Of a stretch of 60,805 bases of DNA, positions 43,336 through 51,526 are shown piece after piece. The notes beneath the pieces are model-generated. The model saw only the letters and a program-made list of their open reading frames with translations. It searched no databases and had not been told where the DNA came from. This DNA comes from Allobosea thiooxidans (lineage in GTDB: Bacteria > Pseudomonadota > Alphaproteobacteria > Rhizobiales > Beijerinckiaceae): NCBI RefSeq assembly GCF_900168195.1, contig NZ_FUYX01000021.1:1-60805 (forward strand), read 5' to 3'. Every line of letters begins with the position of its first letter. Position 1 is the stretch's first letter. The position numbers and the translations under genes were made by a program.

Positions 43336-44540
43336 TGCGCCTTCGGCTGTTCCCGCATCAGGAACACCATGGCCCCGGCCATCAGTGCGAGCGCGACCGC
43401 GCTGAGCCAGACCCAGTCATAGGCGGCGCTCAGATCGACGAGATAGCCGCCGAGGAAGGCGCCGGCGGCGGCGCCGACCGAATGGCCGGCCGAGATCAGC
43501 CCCATGCTGAGCCCCATCACGCGCAGGCCGAGATGGCTCGCCGCAAGGCTCGCCGTGACGGGGATCGTCGCATAGTCGACCGCGCCGAACAGCACGGCGA
43601 AGGCGACCAGCATCTCGTAATCGCCGCCGACGCGCATGAGCACGAGGAAGCTCAGGCCCCGCAGCAGGTAGATCGAGCCCAGCAGCGCCACCCGGTTGAC
43701 GCGGTCGGTCAGCCAGCCGGCCGCGACCATGCCGGCGAGATTGACGGCGGAGAGCAGGCCGTAGGCCGTCGCGCTCGGCACCGGGCCGAAGCCGCAGAAG
43801 GCAGCATAGGGAATGAGGTGGGTCTCGATCACGCCGGCGGTGGTGTAGCCGCAGATCAGGAAGCTCCAGAACAGGATGTGGAAGGCAGGCTGGCGCAGCA
43901 CGAAGCCGAGATCGGCCGAAAGCGTGTGCGCCTTGTCTGTGCCGGATCGAGCGGGCGTTGCGCCCTTTGCCGACAGGGTCCACCAGAGCAGCGGCGCAAG
44001 CGTCAGGCAGGCGATGCCGGCGGCCAGGAAGGCCCAGCGCCAGCTGAGGGTCGCCAGCAGGACGGCGATCAGCGGTACGATCAGGAACTGCCCGCCGGTC
44101 GCGCCCGAGGTCGCGATGCCGGTCGCCAGCCCGCGCCGGGCATCGAAGACCCGGGCGATCGCCGTCGAGACGACATGGGTCGCGACGAAGCCGAAGCCGA
44201 TCGCGGCGAGCCCCGAGAAGCCGAGGAGAAAGACGATCGGGCTGCCGGTCGTCGCCACGACGAGGCAGCCTGTGCCGACCAGCAGCAGGCCGCCTGTCAA
44301 CGTGGCGCGGACACCGTAGCGATCGGCCGCGTGCCCGGCGAAGGGTGCCGTCAGGGCCATGACCAGCAGGGTCGCGGCGGCGGCGCCCGAAATGAAGCTG
44401 CGCGACCAGCCGAATTCCTGCATCAGCAGCGGCATCACCAGCCCGAGCGTCGCCCGCGCCGAGAATGTGATCGCCAGGGCCAGGAAGCCGAAGCCCACGA
44501 GGAGCCAGGGCAGGAAGGCGGAACGGGAGGGGGATGGCAT
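43320..44540 (-). CDS. Major facilitator superfamily transporter
   Basis: 406-residue protein with 12 hydrophobic helices. The inter-helix 2/3 motif is present as GHAADRYGVRATLT near residue 68-81, and its C-half counterpart as GWLTDRVNRVALLG. The overall pattern (ARATLGLVMPLLMQEFGWSRSFISGA) resembles MCT/oxalate-formate-antiporter-like carboxylate transporters, which is a tentative specificity. ATG 44540 lies 69 bp from the palindrome at 44610 and is divergent from a LysR gene, the usual arrangement for regulator and target. Confidence 0.88.
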   Translation of the reverse strand: MPSPSRSAFLPWLLVGFGFLALAITFSARATLGLVMPLLMQEFGWSRSFISGAAAATLLVMALTAPFAGHAADRYGVRATLTGGLLLVGTGCLVVATTGSPIVFLLGFSGLAAIGFGFVATHVVSTAIARVFDARRGLATGIATSGATGGQFLIVPLIAVLLATLSWRWAFLAAGIACLTLAPLLWWTLSAKGATPARSGTDKAHTLSADLGFVLRQPAFHILFWSFLICGYTTAGVIETHLIPYAAFCGFGPVPSATAYGLLSAVNLAGMVAAGWLTDRVNRVALLGSIYLLRGLSFLVLMRVGGDYEMLVAFAVLFGAVDYATIPVTASLAASHLGLRVMGLSMGLISAGHSVGAAAGAFLGGYLVDLSAAYDWVWLSAVALALMAGAMVFLMREQPKAQPVPA

Positions 44541-44609
44541 CGTCTGTCTCCGCGGAAAGCGCGCTAGCCATCCCGCAGCGCCCGGCTTTCGACAAACGAC
44601 GGTTTCGCA

Positions 44610-44638
44610 CCCCATGTTTAGCTGTGCTAAACATGGGG
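44610..44638. promoter_or_regulatory. Perfect palindrome, probable LysR operator
   Basis: Arms of 13 bp (44610-44622 and 44626-44638) around TGT. The core contains T-N11-A type spacing as expected for LysR-family sites. It ends two bases before the LysR ATG, covering its ribosome binding site, so bound regulator would block its own gene and act on the divergent MFS promoter. Confidence 0.75.
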
Positions 44639-44639
44639 C

Positions 44640-45515
44640 ATGAGCATTCGCCTCTCCCTGCTGCAGACCTTCGTCGTCGTGGCGCGCTCCGGCCGGATGC
44701 GCGACGCGGCCGAGGAGATGGCGCTGACGCCGGGCGCGATCAGCCAGCGCATCCGCGAGCTGGAGGAGAGCGCCGGGCGCCGGCTGTTCCTGCGCACCCA
44801 GGCCGGCGTCGAGCTGACGGCGACCGGCCGCAAGCTGCTGGCTTCGCTCGACGGTCCCTTTCGCCGGATCGAGGAGGTCAGCCGGGAACTCTCGGCTGCG
44901 CCGTCCCGCCGCGTGACGATCAGCACGATGGCCTCCTTCGCCGCGAACTGGCTGGTGCCGCGGCTGGCCGACTTCACCAGGCTCCACCCCGGTATCGACA
45001 TCGCGCTGGAGACGGACAACCGCGTCGTCGACCTGAAGCGCGAGCCGATCGACCTCGCGATCCGCCACGGCCTCGGTGATTATCCCGGCCTCGAGACGAC
45101 GTGGCTGATGGCGCCCGAGCTGATCGTGGTGGCGAGCCCGGCCTTGCTCGGCGCCCACCCTCCGATCGCCTCGCCGGCTGATTGCCTCGCCTTCCCGCTG
45201 TTGCACGACATCGACCGGGCCGATTGGCGGCTCTGGCTCGAAGTCCAGGGCGTGCCGGCGCCGCGGGAGCTCAAGGGCCCCTCCTTCTCCGACGACCATC
45301 TGCTGGTCAGGGCCGCCACGGCCGGGCAGGGAATCGCGCTCGTCCGGGATGTCTATGCCGATGACGAGTTGCGCAACGGGCGGCTCGTCCGGGCGATTTC
45401 CCTGCAATGGCCGACGCAGCTCGCCTATTACGCGGTCGGCACCTCGGAAGCCCTGCAGAAGCCGGCCGTGCGGCGCTTTCGGGACTGGCTGGTCGCCGCC
45501 GCCCGGACTCCCTGA
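44640..45515 (+). CDS. LysR-family transcriptional regulator (GcvA-like)
   Basis: 291-residue LTTR. The winged HTH is at residues 1-62 (LLQTFVVVARSGRMRDAAEEMALTPGAISQRIRELEE is the scan helix region, in two halves), and the effector domain at about 88-290 with GcvA-type spacing (ISTMASFAANWLVPRLADF, AIRHGLGDYPGLE). It diverges from the MFS transporter gene, the probable target. The ATG at 44640 directly abuts the palindromic operator. The inducer is unknown. Confidence 0.92.
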   Translation: MSIRLSLLQTFVVVARSGRMRDAAEEMALTPGAISQRIRELEESAGRRLFLRTQAGVELTATGRKLLASLDGPFRRIEEVSRELSAAPSRRVTISTMASFAANWLVPRLADFTRLHPGIDIALETDNRVVDLKREPIDLAIRHGLGDYPGLETTWLMAPELIVVASPALLGAHPPIASPADCLAFPLLHDIDRADWRLWLEVQGVPAPRELKGPSFSDDHLLVRAATAGQGIALVRDVYADDELRNGRLVRAISLQWPTQLAYYAVGTSEALQKPAVRRFRDWLVAAARTP

Positions 45516-45642
45516 CAGCTCCCGGCAGGGGCCTGCATTGGCACTGAATCGACGTACTGCCGGCCGCTATCGCTTTCGGCGCACCTGTTGCATAGTCCGG
45601 TTTCCAGCACAGAAGGCCGCAAATGGCTTCGGGGAGACGGAT

Positions 45643-46674
45643 ATGACCATCAGAGTTTTGAGCGTGGTGGCGATGCTTGCCGCCGGAATCTCCTTCGCGC
45701 AGGCGCAGCAGCTCGCCCCGAGCCCGACGCTGGACGCCGTCAAGGCGCGCGGCAACCTCGAATGCGGCGTGCATCTCGGCCTGCCCGGCTTCTCCTTCGC
45801 CAATGACAAGGGCGAATGGAGCGGGCTCGATGTCGATTACTGCCGGGCGCTCGCCGCCGCCGTTCTCGGTGACGCGAACAAGGTCAAGTACACGCCGACC
45901 TCCGTGCAGCAGCGCTGGCCGATCCTGCAATCGGGCCAGGTCGACGTACTCTCGCGCAACTCGACCATCACCTTCTCGCGCAACGCCACGCTCGGCCTCA
46001 ACTTCCAGGGCATCAACTTCTACGAAGGCCAGACCTTCATCGTCCGCAAGTCGACCGGCGTGAAGGACGCCGAGGGCCTCGACGGCGCCTCGGTCTGCGT
46101 CGCCGCCGGCTCGACCGAGGAGAAGAACGCCGCCGACTGGTTCCGCGAGCGCAATCTCAAGGTCACGATCACCAACTTCCAGAAGAACGACGACGCGATC
46201 ACCGCCTATGATTCGGGCCGCTGCGACGCCTATACCGCCGGCGTCGGCGCCCTTGCCGGCCAGCGCGCCAAGCTCAAGGTTCCCGACGACCACATCATCC
46301 TGACCAAGCCCATCTCGAACGATCCGCAGGGGCCGGTGACGCGCTGGGGCGACGAGCGCTGGCAGCTCATCGTCCGCTGGGTGCTGAACGGCACGATCGC
46401 GGCCGAGATGCTCGGCGTCACCTCGAAGAATGTCGACGAGCTGAAGGCGAACTCCAAGAACTCGGAAGTGCGCCGCCTGCTCGGTGCCGAGGGCGGCTTC
46501 GGCGCGATGATGGGGCTCTCGAACGACTGGATGTACAACGCCATCAAGCAGGTCGGGAACTATGGCGAGAGCTATGAGCGCACCGTCGGCATGGGCTCGC
46601 CGCTGAAGCTCGAGCGCGGCCAGAACCAGCTCTGGACCAAGGGCGGCCTGCTCTTCACCCCGCCCTTCCAGTGA
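45643..46674 (+). CDS. aapJ: General L-amino acid ABC transporter substrate-binding protein (AapJ type)
   Basis: Periplasmic binding protein of 343 residues with a signal peptide (1-22, cleavage after AQA). The mature part begins PSPTLDAVKARGNLECGVHLGLPGF, typical of AapJ/BztA. Conserved QQRWPILQSGQVDVLSRN and FYEGQTFIVRK segments are present. It binds a broad range of L-amino acids in rhizobia. The first gene of aapJ-Q-M; a pair of REP-like palindromes separates it from aapQ, which may keep its transcript more abundant than the permease part. Confidence 0.94.
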   Translation: MTIRVLSVVAMLAAGISFAQAQQLAPSPTLDAVKARGNLECGVHLGLPGFSFANDKGEWSGLDVDYCRALAAAVLGDANKVKYTPTSVQQRWPILQSGQVDVLSRNSTITFSRNATLGLNFQGINFYEGQTFIVRKSTGVKDAEGLDGASVCVAAGSTEEKNAADWFRERNLKVTITNFQKNDDAITAYDSGRCDAYTAGVGALAGQRAKLKVPDDHIILTKPISNDPQGPVTRWGDERWQLIVRWVLNGTIAAEMLGVTSKNVDELKANSKNSEVRRLLGAEGGFGAMMGLSNDWMYNAIKQVGNYGESYERTVGMGSPLKLERGQNQLWTKGGLLFTPPFQ

Positions 46675-46692
46675 GAGCTGCAAGGGATCGTC

Positions 46693-46764
46693 ATGGCCGG
46701 GCTTGACCCGGCCATCTCGGAAACCAGCCCAGCGTCACGAGATTCCCGGGCCAGCCCCGGGAAT
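46693..46764. repeat. Two REP-like palindromes between aapJ and aapQ
   Basis: First unit: ATGGCCGGG / CCCGGCCAT arms (46693-46701, 46707-46715), loop CTTGA. Second unit: ATTCCCGGG / CCCGGGAAT arms (46742-46750, 46756-46764), loop CCAGC. The tandem arrangement of two units with short spacing resembles BIME organisation. Confidence 0.7.
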
Positions 46765-46793
46765 GACGTCCGCGAACCTCGATCGAGGTGGTC

Positions 46794-47957
46794 GTGAGCA
46801 GCTTTCTATCCCTCATCAATGACAAGCGCGTCCGCGACTGGATCTACCAGATCGCCGTGGTGGTCTTCCTCGTCGCTCTCACCGTCTTCTTCGTGCGCAA
46901 CGCCTCGGAGAACATGGTCAAGGCCGGCATCGCCTCGGGCTTCGACTTCCTCTGGCGGACCTCCGGCATCGAGGTGCCCTTCGTCCTGACCGGCTATACC
47001 CAGGCCGACAACATTCTCGCCCTGTTCTGGGTCGGCGTCGCCAACACCATGCTGGTGACGGTGATCGCGATCGTACTGGCGACCGCACTCGGTTTCGTCG
47101 TCGGCATCGCCCGGCTGTCCTCGCATTGGCTGCTCTCGACCATCGCCGGCGCCTATATCGAGTTCGTCCGCAACATCCCGCTGCTGTTCTTCGTGCTGTT
47201 CTGGTATTTCGGCGTCATCGCCGCCCTGCCGGCCCCGCGTCAGAGCATCAGCCTGTTCGGCGTCGCCTTCCTGAACAATCGCGGCGTGACGATCCCGCTG
47301 CCCGACGGAATCGAGAATTTCCGTGTCGCGGGGCTCGTCATCCTCGCCTGCGCGCTCGTCTTCTGGGCCTTCTCGCTCTGGGCGCGGCGGCGGCGGGAAC
47401 GCACCGGCCAGCAGGCGCCGACGCTGGTTGTCGGCCTTGCCCTGCTGGTCGCCGTGCCGCTCCTGATGCTGGCCTGGGCCACGCTCGCGACGCGCTGGGA
47501 TGTGCCGGTGCTGCGTGGCTTCAACTATCGCGGCGGCTTCGCCGTCATCCCGGAGTTCGTCGCGCTGCTGGCGGCGCTCGTCACCTACACGGCCGGCTTC
47601 ATCGCCGAGATCGTCCGCGGCGGCATCCAGTCGGTCTCGCATGGCCAGACCGAGGCCGGTTCGGCGCTGGGGCTGCGCTCCGGACAGATCCTGCGGCTCG
47701 TCACCATACCGCAGGCGCTGCGGGTGATGATCCCGCCGATGACCAGCCAATATCTCAACGTGCTGAAGAACTCCTCCTTCGGCGCGGCCATCGCCTATCC
47801 CGACGTCGTCAGCCTGTTCATGGGCTCGGCGCTCAACAATACCGGCCAGGCGATCGAGATCATCGCCATGACGCTCGCCGTCTATCTGGTCATCGGCCTT
47901 GCCGTCTCGGCCTTCATGAACTGGTACAACGCCCGCATCGCCCTGGTGACGCGATGA
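46794..47957 (+). CDS. aapQ: General L-amino acid ABC transporter permease AapQ
   Basis: Inner-membrane permease of 387 residues (from GTG 46794, GAGG five bases upstream; GTG 46788 also possible). It has about eight helices, the long insert between the first helices and the core that marks AapQ/BztB, and the EAA loop in GGIQSVSHGQTEAGSALGLRSGQILRLVTIPQ (read as two short halves) that contacts the ATPase. It overlaps aapM by four bases (ATGA). Confidence 0.93.
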   Translation: MSSFLSLINDKRVRDWIYQIAVVVFLVALTVFFVRNASENMVKAGIASGFDFLWRTSGIEVPFVLTGYTQADNILALFWVGVANTMLVTVIAIVLATALGFVVGIARLSSHWLLSTIAGAYIEFVRNIPLLFFVLFWYFGVIAALPAPRQSISLFGVAFLNNRGVTIPLPDGIENFRVAGLVILACALVFWAFSLWARRRRERTGQQAPTLVVGLALLVAVPLLMLAWATLATRWDVPVLRGFNYRGGFAVIPEFVALLAALVTYTAGFIAEIVRGGIQSVSHGQTEAGSALGLRSGQILRLVTIPQALRVMIPPMTSQYLNVLKNSSFGAAIAYPDVVSLFMGSALNNTGQAIEIIAMTLAVYLVIGLAVSAFMNWYNARIALVTR

Positions 47958-48997
47958 ACCGCACGTCCGCCCTCTCCCTCTGGCGCGAGCGCCTGTTCGG
48001 CACGCCCTTCACCGGTTTCGTCACGCTGGCGCTGGCCTTCGGCATCGCCTGGGTGGCGGTGCCCATCATCCGCTGGGCGCTGATCGATGCGACCTGGAGC
48101 GGCACCACGCGGGCCGACTGCGCGCCCGGTGGCGCCTGCTGGGTCTTCATCCGGGCCCGCTTCGGCCAGTTCATGTACGGGCTCTATCCGGTCGACCAGC
48201 GCTGGCGCGTCGACCTGGCCGGCATCGCCTTCGTGCTCGGTATCGCCGCCGTCGTCTTCGCGCCGCAGCGGCTGAAGCTCAGGCTCGGCGTCTTCATGCT
48301 TGTGCTGCTGCCGCCGCTCGGCATCTGGCTGCTCTCCGGCGGCTTCGGGCTGGCTTACGTCGAGACGCGCGAATGGGGCGGGCTGATGCTCACCCTGTTC
48401 ATCTCGATCTATGCCAGCCTGATCGCGATCCCGCTCGGAATCCTCTTCGCGCTCGGCCGCCAGTCCCAGCTGCGCGTCATCCGGCTGATCAGCGTCGTCT
48501 TCATCGAGTTCTGGCGCGGCGTGCCGATCATCGCCGTGATCTTCCTCGCCTCGCTGCTGTTGCCGCTGATCCTGCCCGGCGGCATCGGCATCGACCGGCT
48601 GGCGCGCGCCGTGATCGGGCTCGGCTTCGTCATCGCCGCCTATATGGCGGAAGCGGTGCGCGGCGGTCTCCAGGCGCTGCCCAAGGGCCAGCGCGAGGCG
48701 GCGACCGCGCTCGGCCTGAACTACTGGAAGGCGACGGGGCTGATCATCCTGCCGCAGGCGCTGCGGATCTCGCTGCCGGCGATGACCAACGAGTTCATCG
48801 CTCTGATCAAGAACACCACGCTCGTGCTGGTCGTCTCGATCCTCGATCTGCTCGGCATCGCCCAGGCCTCGCTCGCCGATCCCAACTGGGTCGGCATGAA
48901 CATGGAGGCCTATGCCTTCTCCGGCGCGATCTACTGGCTGATCTGCTTCGCGCTCTCGCGCTGGAGCCGTTCGCTGGAGAACAAGCGCCGGCTGTGA
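47954..48997 (+). CDS. aapM: General L-amino acid ABC transporter permease AapM
   Basis: Second permease of the Aap transporter, 347 residues. Its EAA loop is GLQALPKGQREAATALGLNYW; the preceding MAEAVRG and following ALRISLPAMTNEFIALIKNTTLV segments are family hallmarks. The N-terminal extension with WVFIRARFGQFMYGLYP is typical of AapM/BztC. In rhizobia aapP (ATPase) comes next; here REP-like palindromes, a terminator and gcrA on the other strand follow, so no ATPase gene is adjacent. Confidence 0.94.
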   Translation: MNRTSALSLWRERLFGTPFTGFVTLALAFGIAWVAVPIIRWALIDATWSGTTRADCAPGGACWVFIRARFGQFMYGLYPVDQRWRVDLAGIAFVLGIAAVVFAPQRLKLRLGVFMLVLLPPLGIWLLSGGFGLAYVETREWGGLMLTLFISIYASLIAIPLGILFALGRQSQLRVIRLISVVFIEFWRGVPIIAVIFLASLLLPLILPGGIGIDRLARAVIGLGFVIAAYMAEAVRGGLQALPKGQREAATALGLNYWKATGLIILPQALRISLPAMTNEFIALIKNTTLVLVVSILDLLGIAQASLADPNWVGMNMEAYAFSGAIYWLICFALSRWSRSLENKRRL

Positions 48998-49015
48998 GGT
49001 CGGCCTCCCGCCGTC

Positions 49016-49111
49016 ATTCTCGGGCGGAGCGAAGCGCAGACCCGAGAATCTCCTTCCGAAGGAGGCTCTGGAGTCTCCTCGTCATGAGATGCTCGGGTCA
49101 AGCCCAAGCAT
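49016..49111. repeat. REP-like palindromes between aapM and gcrA
   Basis: First unit: ATTCTCGGG / CCCGAGAAT (49016-49024, 49041-49049) with a 16-nt middle. Second unit: ATGCTCGGG / CCCAAGCAT (49089-49097, 49103-49111), one mismatch, loop TCAAG. Both carry the GTC-AT flank seen in the other copies. Confidence 0.65.
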
Positions 49112-49134
49112 GACGCGCCTTTCGAGCAGGCAAC

Positions 49135-49163
49135 AAAAAACCGGCCTTTCGGCCGGTTTTCTT
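49135..49163. terminator. Bidirectional intrinsic terminator between aapM and gcrA
   Basis: A-run (49135-49140), stem CCGGCC / GGCCGG with loop TTTC, then a T-run: reads as a terminator on both strands and serves both convergent genes. Confidence 0.85.
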
Positions 49164-49184
49164 ATTTCGATGATATCGGCCTAA

Positions 49185-49727
49185 TCAGGCCCGCGCCTTG
49201 CTCCGGTCGCGCCGGCGGTCTGCGGCGGGCTGGTAGGCGATGCGCGAGTGATGGGCGCAATAGGGCAGGCCGGTCTGCGAGCGCGCGCCGCAGAAGCGGA
49301 AATCCGGGCTGGTCGGGTCGCCCATCGGCCAGCGGCACATATATTCGCGCAGGTCCATGATGGTGACGCGCTCCGAGAACGGGATGACCACGTCGTCGGA
49401 GGGCAGTGGCGCGGCTTCGACCTCCGCCTCGGGGGCGAAGTTGGGCGCCAGCGCGTTGGCGCCGCGCGTGGCGTGGGCCACCGGGCTCGCCATCGGATGG
49501 CTCGGCGAACGCGTCGGCGCCTTGCGGGGCGCGGCGTTGCGGGGCGCGGCCGGCTGGGCCGCGCTCTTGGCCCGGCCCGAAAGGCCGAGGCGGTGCACCT
49601 TACCGATCACCGCGTTGCGCGTGACATTGCCCAGCTCGGCGGCGATCTGGCTGGCGCTCAGCCCATCGCTCCAGAGCTTCTTGAGCAATTCGACGCGCTC
49701 GTCTGTCCATGCTCCGGCTTCGTTCAT
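49185..49727 (-). CDS. gcrA: GcrA cell-cycle regulator
   Basis: Sigma-70-associated cell-cycle regulator of alphaproteobacteria that acts at promoters with CcrM-methylated GANTC sites. The 180-residue protein starts with the DNA-binding HTH (WTDERVELLKKLWSDGLSAS, then IAAELGNVTRNAVIGKVHRLGLSGR), has a disordered Ala/Pro linker (about 55-110), and a C-terminal sigma-binding part ending CRWPMGDPTSPDFRFCGA and YCAHHSRIAYQP. ATG 49727 is chosen; ATG 49733 and GTG 49736 are in frame just upstream. A GANTC cluster and a DnaA box lie in its upstream region. Confidence 0.96.
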   Translation of the reverse strand: MNEAGAWTDERVELLKKLWSDGLSASQIAAELGNVTRNAVIGKVHRLGLSGRAKSAAQPAAPRNAAPRKAPTRSPSHPMASPVAHATRGANALAPNFAPEAEVEAAPLPSDDVVIPFSERVTIMDLREYMCRWPMGDPTSPDFRFCGARSQTGLPYCAHHSRIAYQPAADRRRDRSKARA

Positions 49728-49791
49728 CCGCATCACCTGTCTTGTCCGGCCGGCTTCTGGCGAAGCCCGCCTTTAAGGGCGCTTCGTGACG

Positions 49792-49982
49792 GAATCCGGG
49801 ACCGGCGGCTCCGTCGCAGGGACAAAGCCGTTGCTTCCGCAATTACGGTACAGGAGGCGCCGCACGAAATGTCGTATCTGACGAACCCGACCATACAAGC
49901 TGCGGTGACTCGCGAACAAGAGTCGGCGAATCTGAAAACAGCTTTTCCCCAGGCGATTCGTGTTTGCGCCGTCAAGCGAATC
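49792..49982. promoter_or_regulatory. Cluster of six GANTC (CcrM methylation) sites upstream of gcrA and argD
   Basis: GANTC occurs at 49792, 49907, 49920, 49928, 49955 and 49978; the last five fall within 76 bp. Chance expectation is about one per 256 bp. The sites are 65-255 bp upstream of gcrA. They lie in a 540-bp gap (49728-50267) where I see no convincing gene. Confidence 0.75.
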
Positions 49983-50013
49983 CTTTCGGCAACACTGTGG
50001 CTGCGGCTTTGAA

Positions 50014-50042
50014 TTGACAGCCCCGGCCGCCTTAAGCATATT
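50014..50042 (+). promoter_or_regulatory. Sigma-70 promoter of argD
   Basis: TTGACA (50014-50019, perfect) and CATATT (50037-50042, four of six) with 17-bp spacing. The start would be near 50049, giving a leader of about 220 nt. The DnaA box at 50042-50050 overlaps the -10/+1 region. Confidence 0.65.
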
Positions 50043-50050
50043 TATCCACA
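50042..50050 (+). promoter_or_regulatory. Perfect DnaA box
   Basis: TTATCCACA matches the TTATNCACA consensus exactly. It lies 315 bp upstream of gcrA and at the predicted argD transcription start. In Caulobacter DnaA activates gcrA; use of this site here is an inference. Confidence 0.65.
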
Positions 50051-50056
50051 AGGTGA

Positions 50057-50076
50057 CGCCGCCCGTTCGGGCGGCG
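50057..50076 (+). promoter_or_regulatory. Strong hairpin at the 5' end of the argD leader
   Basis: Arms CGCCGCCCG / CGGGCGGCG (50057-50065 and 50068-50076), tetraloop-like centre, beginning about eight bases after the predicted transcription start. No T-run follows. It could stabilise the leader or take part in regulation of argD. Confidence 0.5.
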
Positions 50077-50267
50077 CTTATGTTTGCGGATCAAGGCCCG
50101 AACGATGCGGATGACGGCGCGACGAGAGGTCGGGAGCTGGGTGCGACGATAACGTCGTCGCCGGGTCGCATCATGGCTGCAGCCTGCAGCATCAATCCCG
50201 GATCGTCGTTTTCTGTTCAGCGCCAATCCGTTCTCACCCCGTCCCCCTTCGCGAGGATTTTCGTTTC

Positions 50268-51488
50268 ATGGCTCCCGCTCCCGTTTCCGCCAGCCAGTCC
50301 GTGCTCGTGCCGACCTATGCCCGTGCCCCCGTCGCCTTCGAGCGCGGCGAAGGCCCCTGGGCGATCACCGCCGACGGCACGCGCTATCTCGATTTCGGCG
50401 CCGGCATCGCCGTCAATGCGCTCGGCCACGCCCACCCGCATCTGGTCAAGACGCTGACCGAGCAGGCCGGCAAGATCTGGCACACCTCGAACCTCTACGG
50501 CGCGCCGGAGGGCGAGCGTCTCGGGCGCCGGCTCTGCGAGGCGACCTTCGCCGAGCGCGTCTTCTTCACCAATTCAGGCGCCGAGGCGAACGAGTGCGCC
50601 ATCAAGATGGCGCGGAAGTACCATGCCGCGAAGGGCCATCCCGAGCGCTTCCGCATCATCACCTTCGAGGGCGCCTTCCATGGCCGGACGCTAGCGACCA
50701 TCGCCGCCGGCGGCCAGCAGAAATACATCGACGGCTTCGGCCCCAAGGTCGAGGGTTTCGACCAGGTGCCGTTCGACGACGAGAAGGCGCTGCGCGCCGC
50801 GATCGGGCCCGAGACCGCCGCGCTGATGATCGAGCCGATCCAGGGCGAGGGCGGCCTGCGCTCGGTGCCGGCCCGCTTCCTCAAGCTGCTGCGCGAGCTC
50901 TGCGACGCGAACGGCCTGCTGCTGATCTTCGACGAGATCCAGACCGGCGTCGGCCGCACCGGCAAGTTCTTCGCCCATGAGATGTACGGCGTCACGCCCG
51001 ACATCATGTCGATCGCCAAGGGCATCGGTGGCGGCTTCCCGATGGGCGCCTGCCTCGCCACCGAGGAGGCGGCCTCCGGCATGACCCTCGGCACCCACGG
51101 CACCACCTTCGGCGGCAATCCGCTGGCCATGGCCGTCGGCAACGCCGTGCTCGACGTCGTGCTGGCGCCCGGCTTCATCGAGCGCGTCGGCCAGATCGCG
51201 CTGCGCCTCAAGCAGTCGCTCGCCGAGCTCAAGGACAAGCATCCCAGCGTGATCGAGGAGATCCGCGGCGAGGGGTTGATGCTGGGCCTCAAGCTGCACA
51301 CGCCGAACACCGATTTCGTCAACGAGGCCCGTGCGCAGGGCCTGCTGGTGGTCGGCGCCGGCGACAATGTCGTGCGCTTGCTGCCGCCGCTGATCATCAC
51401 CGAGGCGGACGTCGCCGAGGCCGTCTCGCGTCTCGACAAGGCCGCGGGTGCCGTCGAGGCTTCGCTGAAGCGCCCGGCCGCCGAATAA
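50268..51488 (+). CDS. argD: Acetylornithine aminotransferase
   Basis: PLP-dependent class III aminotransferase of arginine biosynthesis (N-acetyl-glutamate semialdehyde to N-acetylornithine). The 406-residue protein has GAGIAVNALGH near 45, FTNSGAEANECAIKMAR near 98-114, LIFDEIQTGVGRTG at about 222-235 and the PLP lysine K251 in SIAKGIGGGFPMGA. ATG 50268 agrees with the family. Followed by argF after 38 bp and hslO with overlap: gcrA/argD-argF-hslO is a conserved alphaproteobacterial neighbourhood. Confidence 0.96.
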   Translation: MAPAPVSASQSVLVPTYARAPVAFERGEGPWAITADGTRYLDFGAGIAVNALGHAHPHLVKTLTEQAGKIWHTSNLYGAPEGERLGRRLCEATFAERVFFTNSGAEANECAIKMARKYHAAKGHPERFRIITFEGAFHGRTLATIAAGGQQKYIDGFGPKVEGFDQVPFDDEKALRAAIGPETAALMIEPIQGEGGLRSVPARFLKLLRELCDANGLLLIFDEIQTGVGRTGKFFAHEMYGVTPDIMSIAKGIGGGFPMGACLATEEAASGMTLGTHGTTFGGNPLAMAVGNAVLDVVLAPGFIERVGQIALRLKQSLAELKDKHPSVIEEIRGEGLMLGLKLHTPNTDFVNEARAQGLLVVGAGDNVVRLLPPLIITEADVAEAVSRLDKAAGAVEASLKRPAAE

Positions 51489-51526
51489 GCTCAACCAACC
51501 CACCCCGCGAAGCGAAGGAAGCGCCC

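Noticed and set aside
49960..50457. 165-codon open frame through the argD leader
   Set aside because: It runs out of frame into argD, is low-complexity Ser/Pro/Arg and shows no family similarity.
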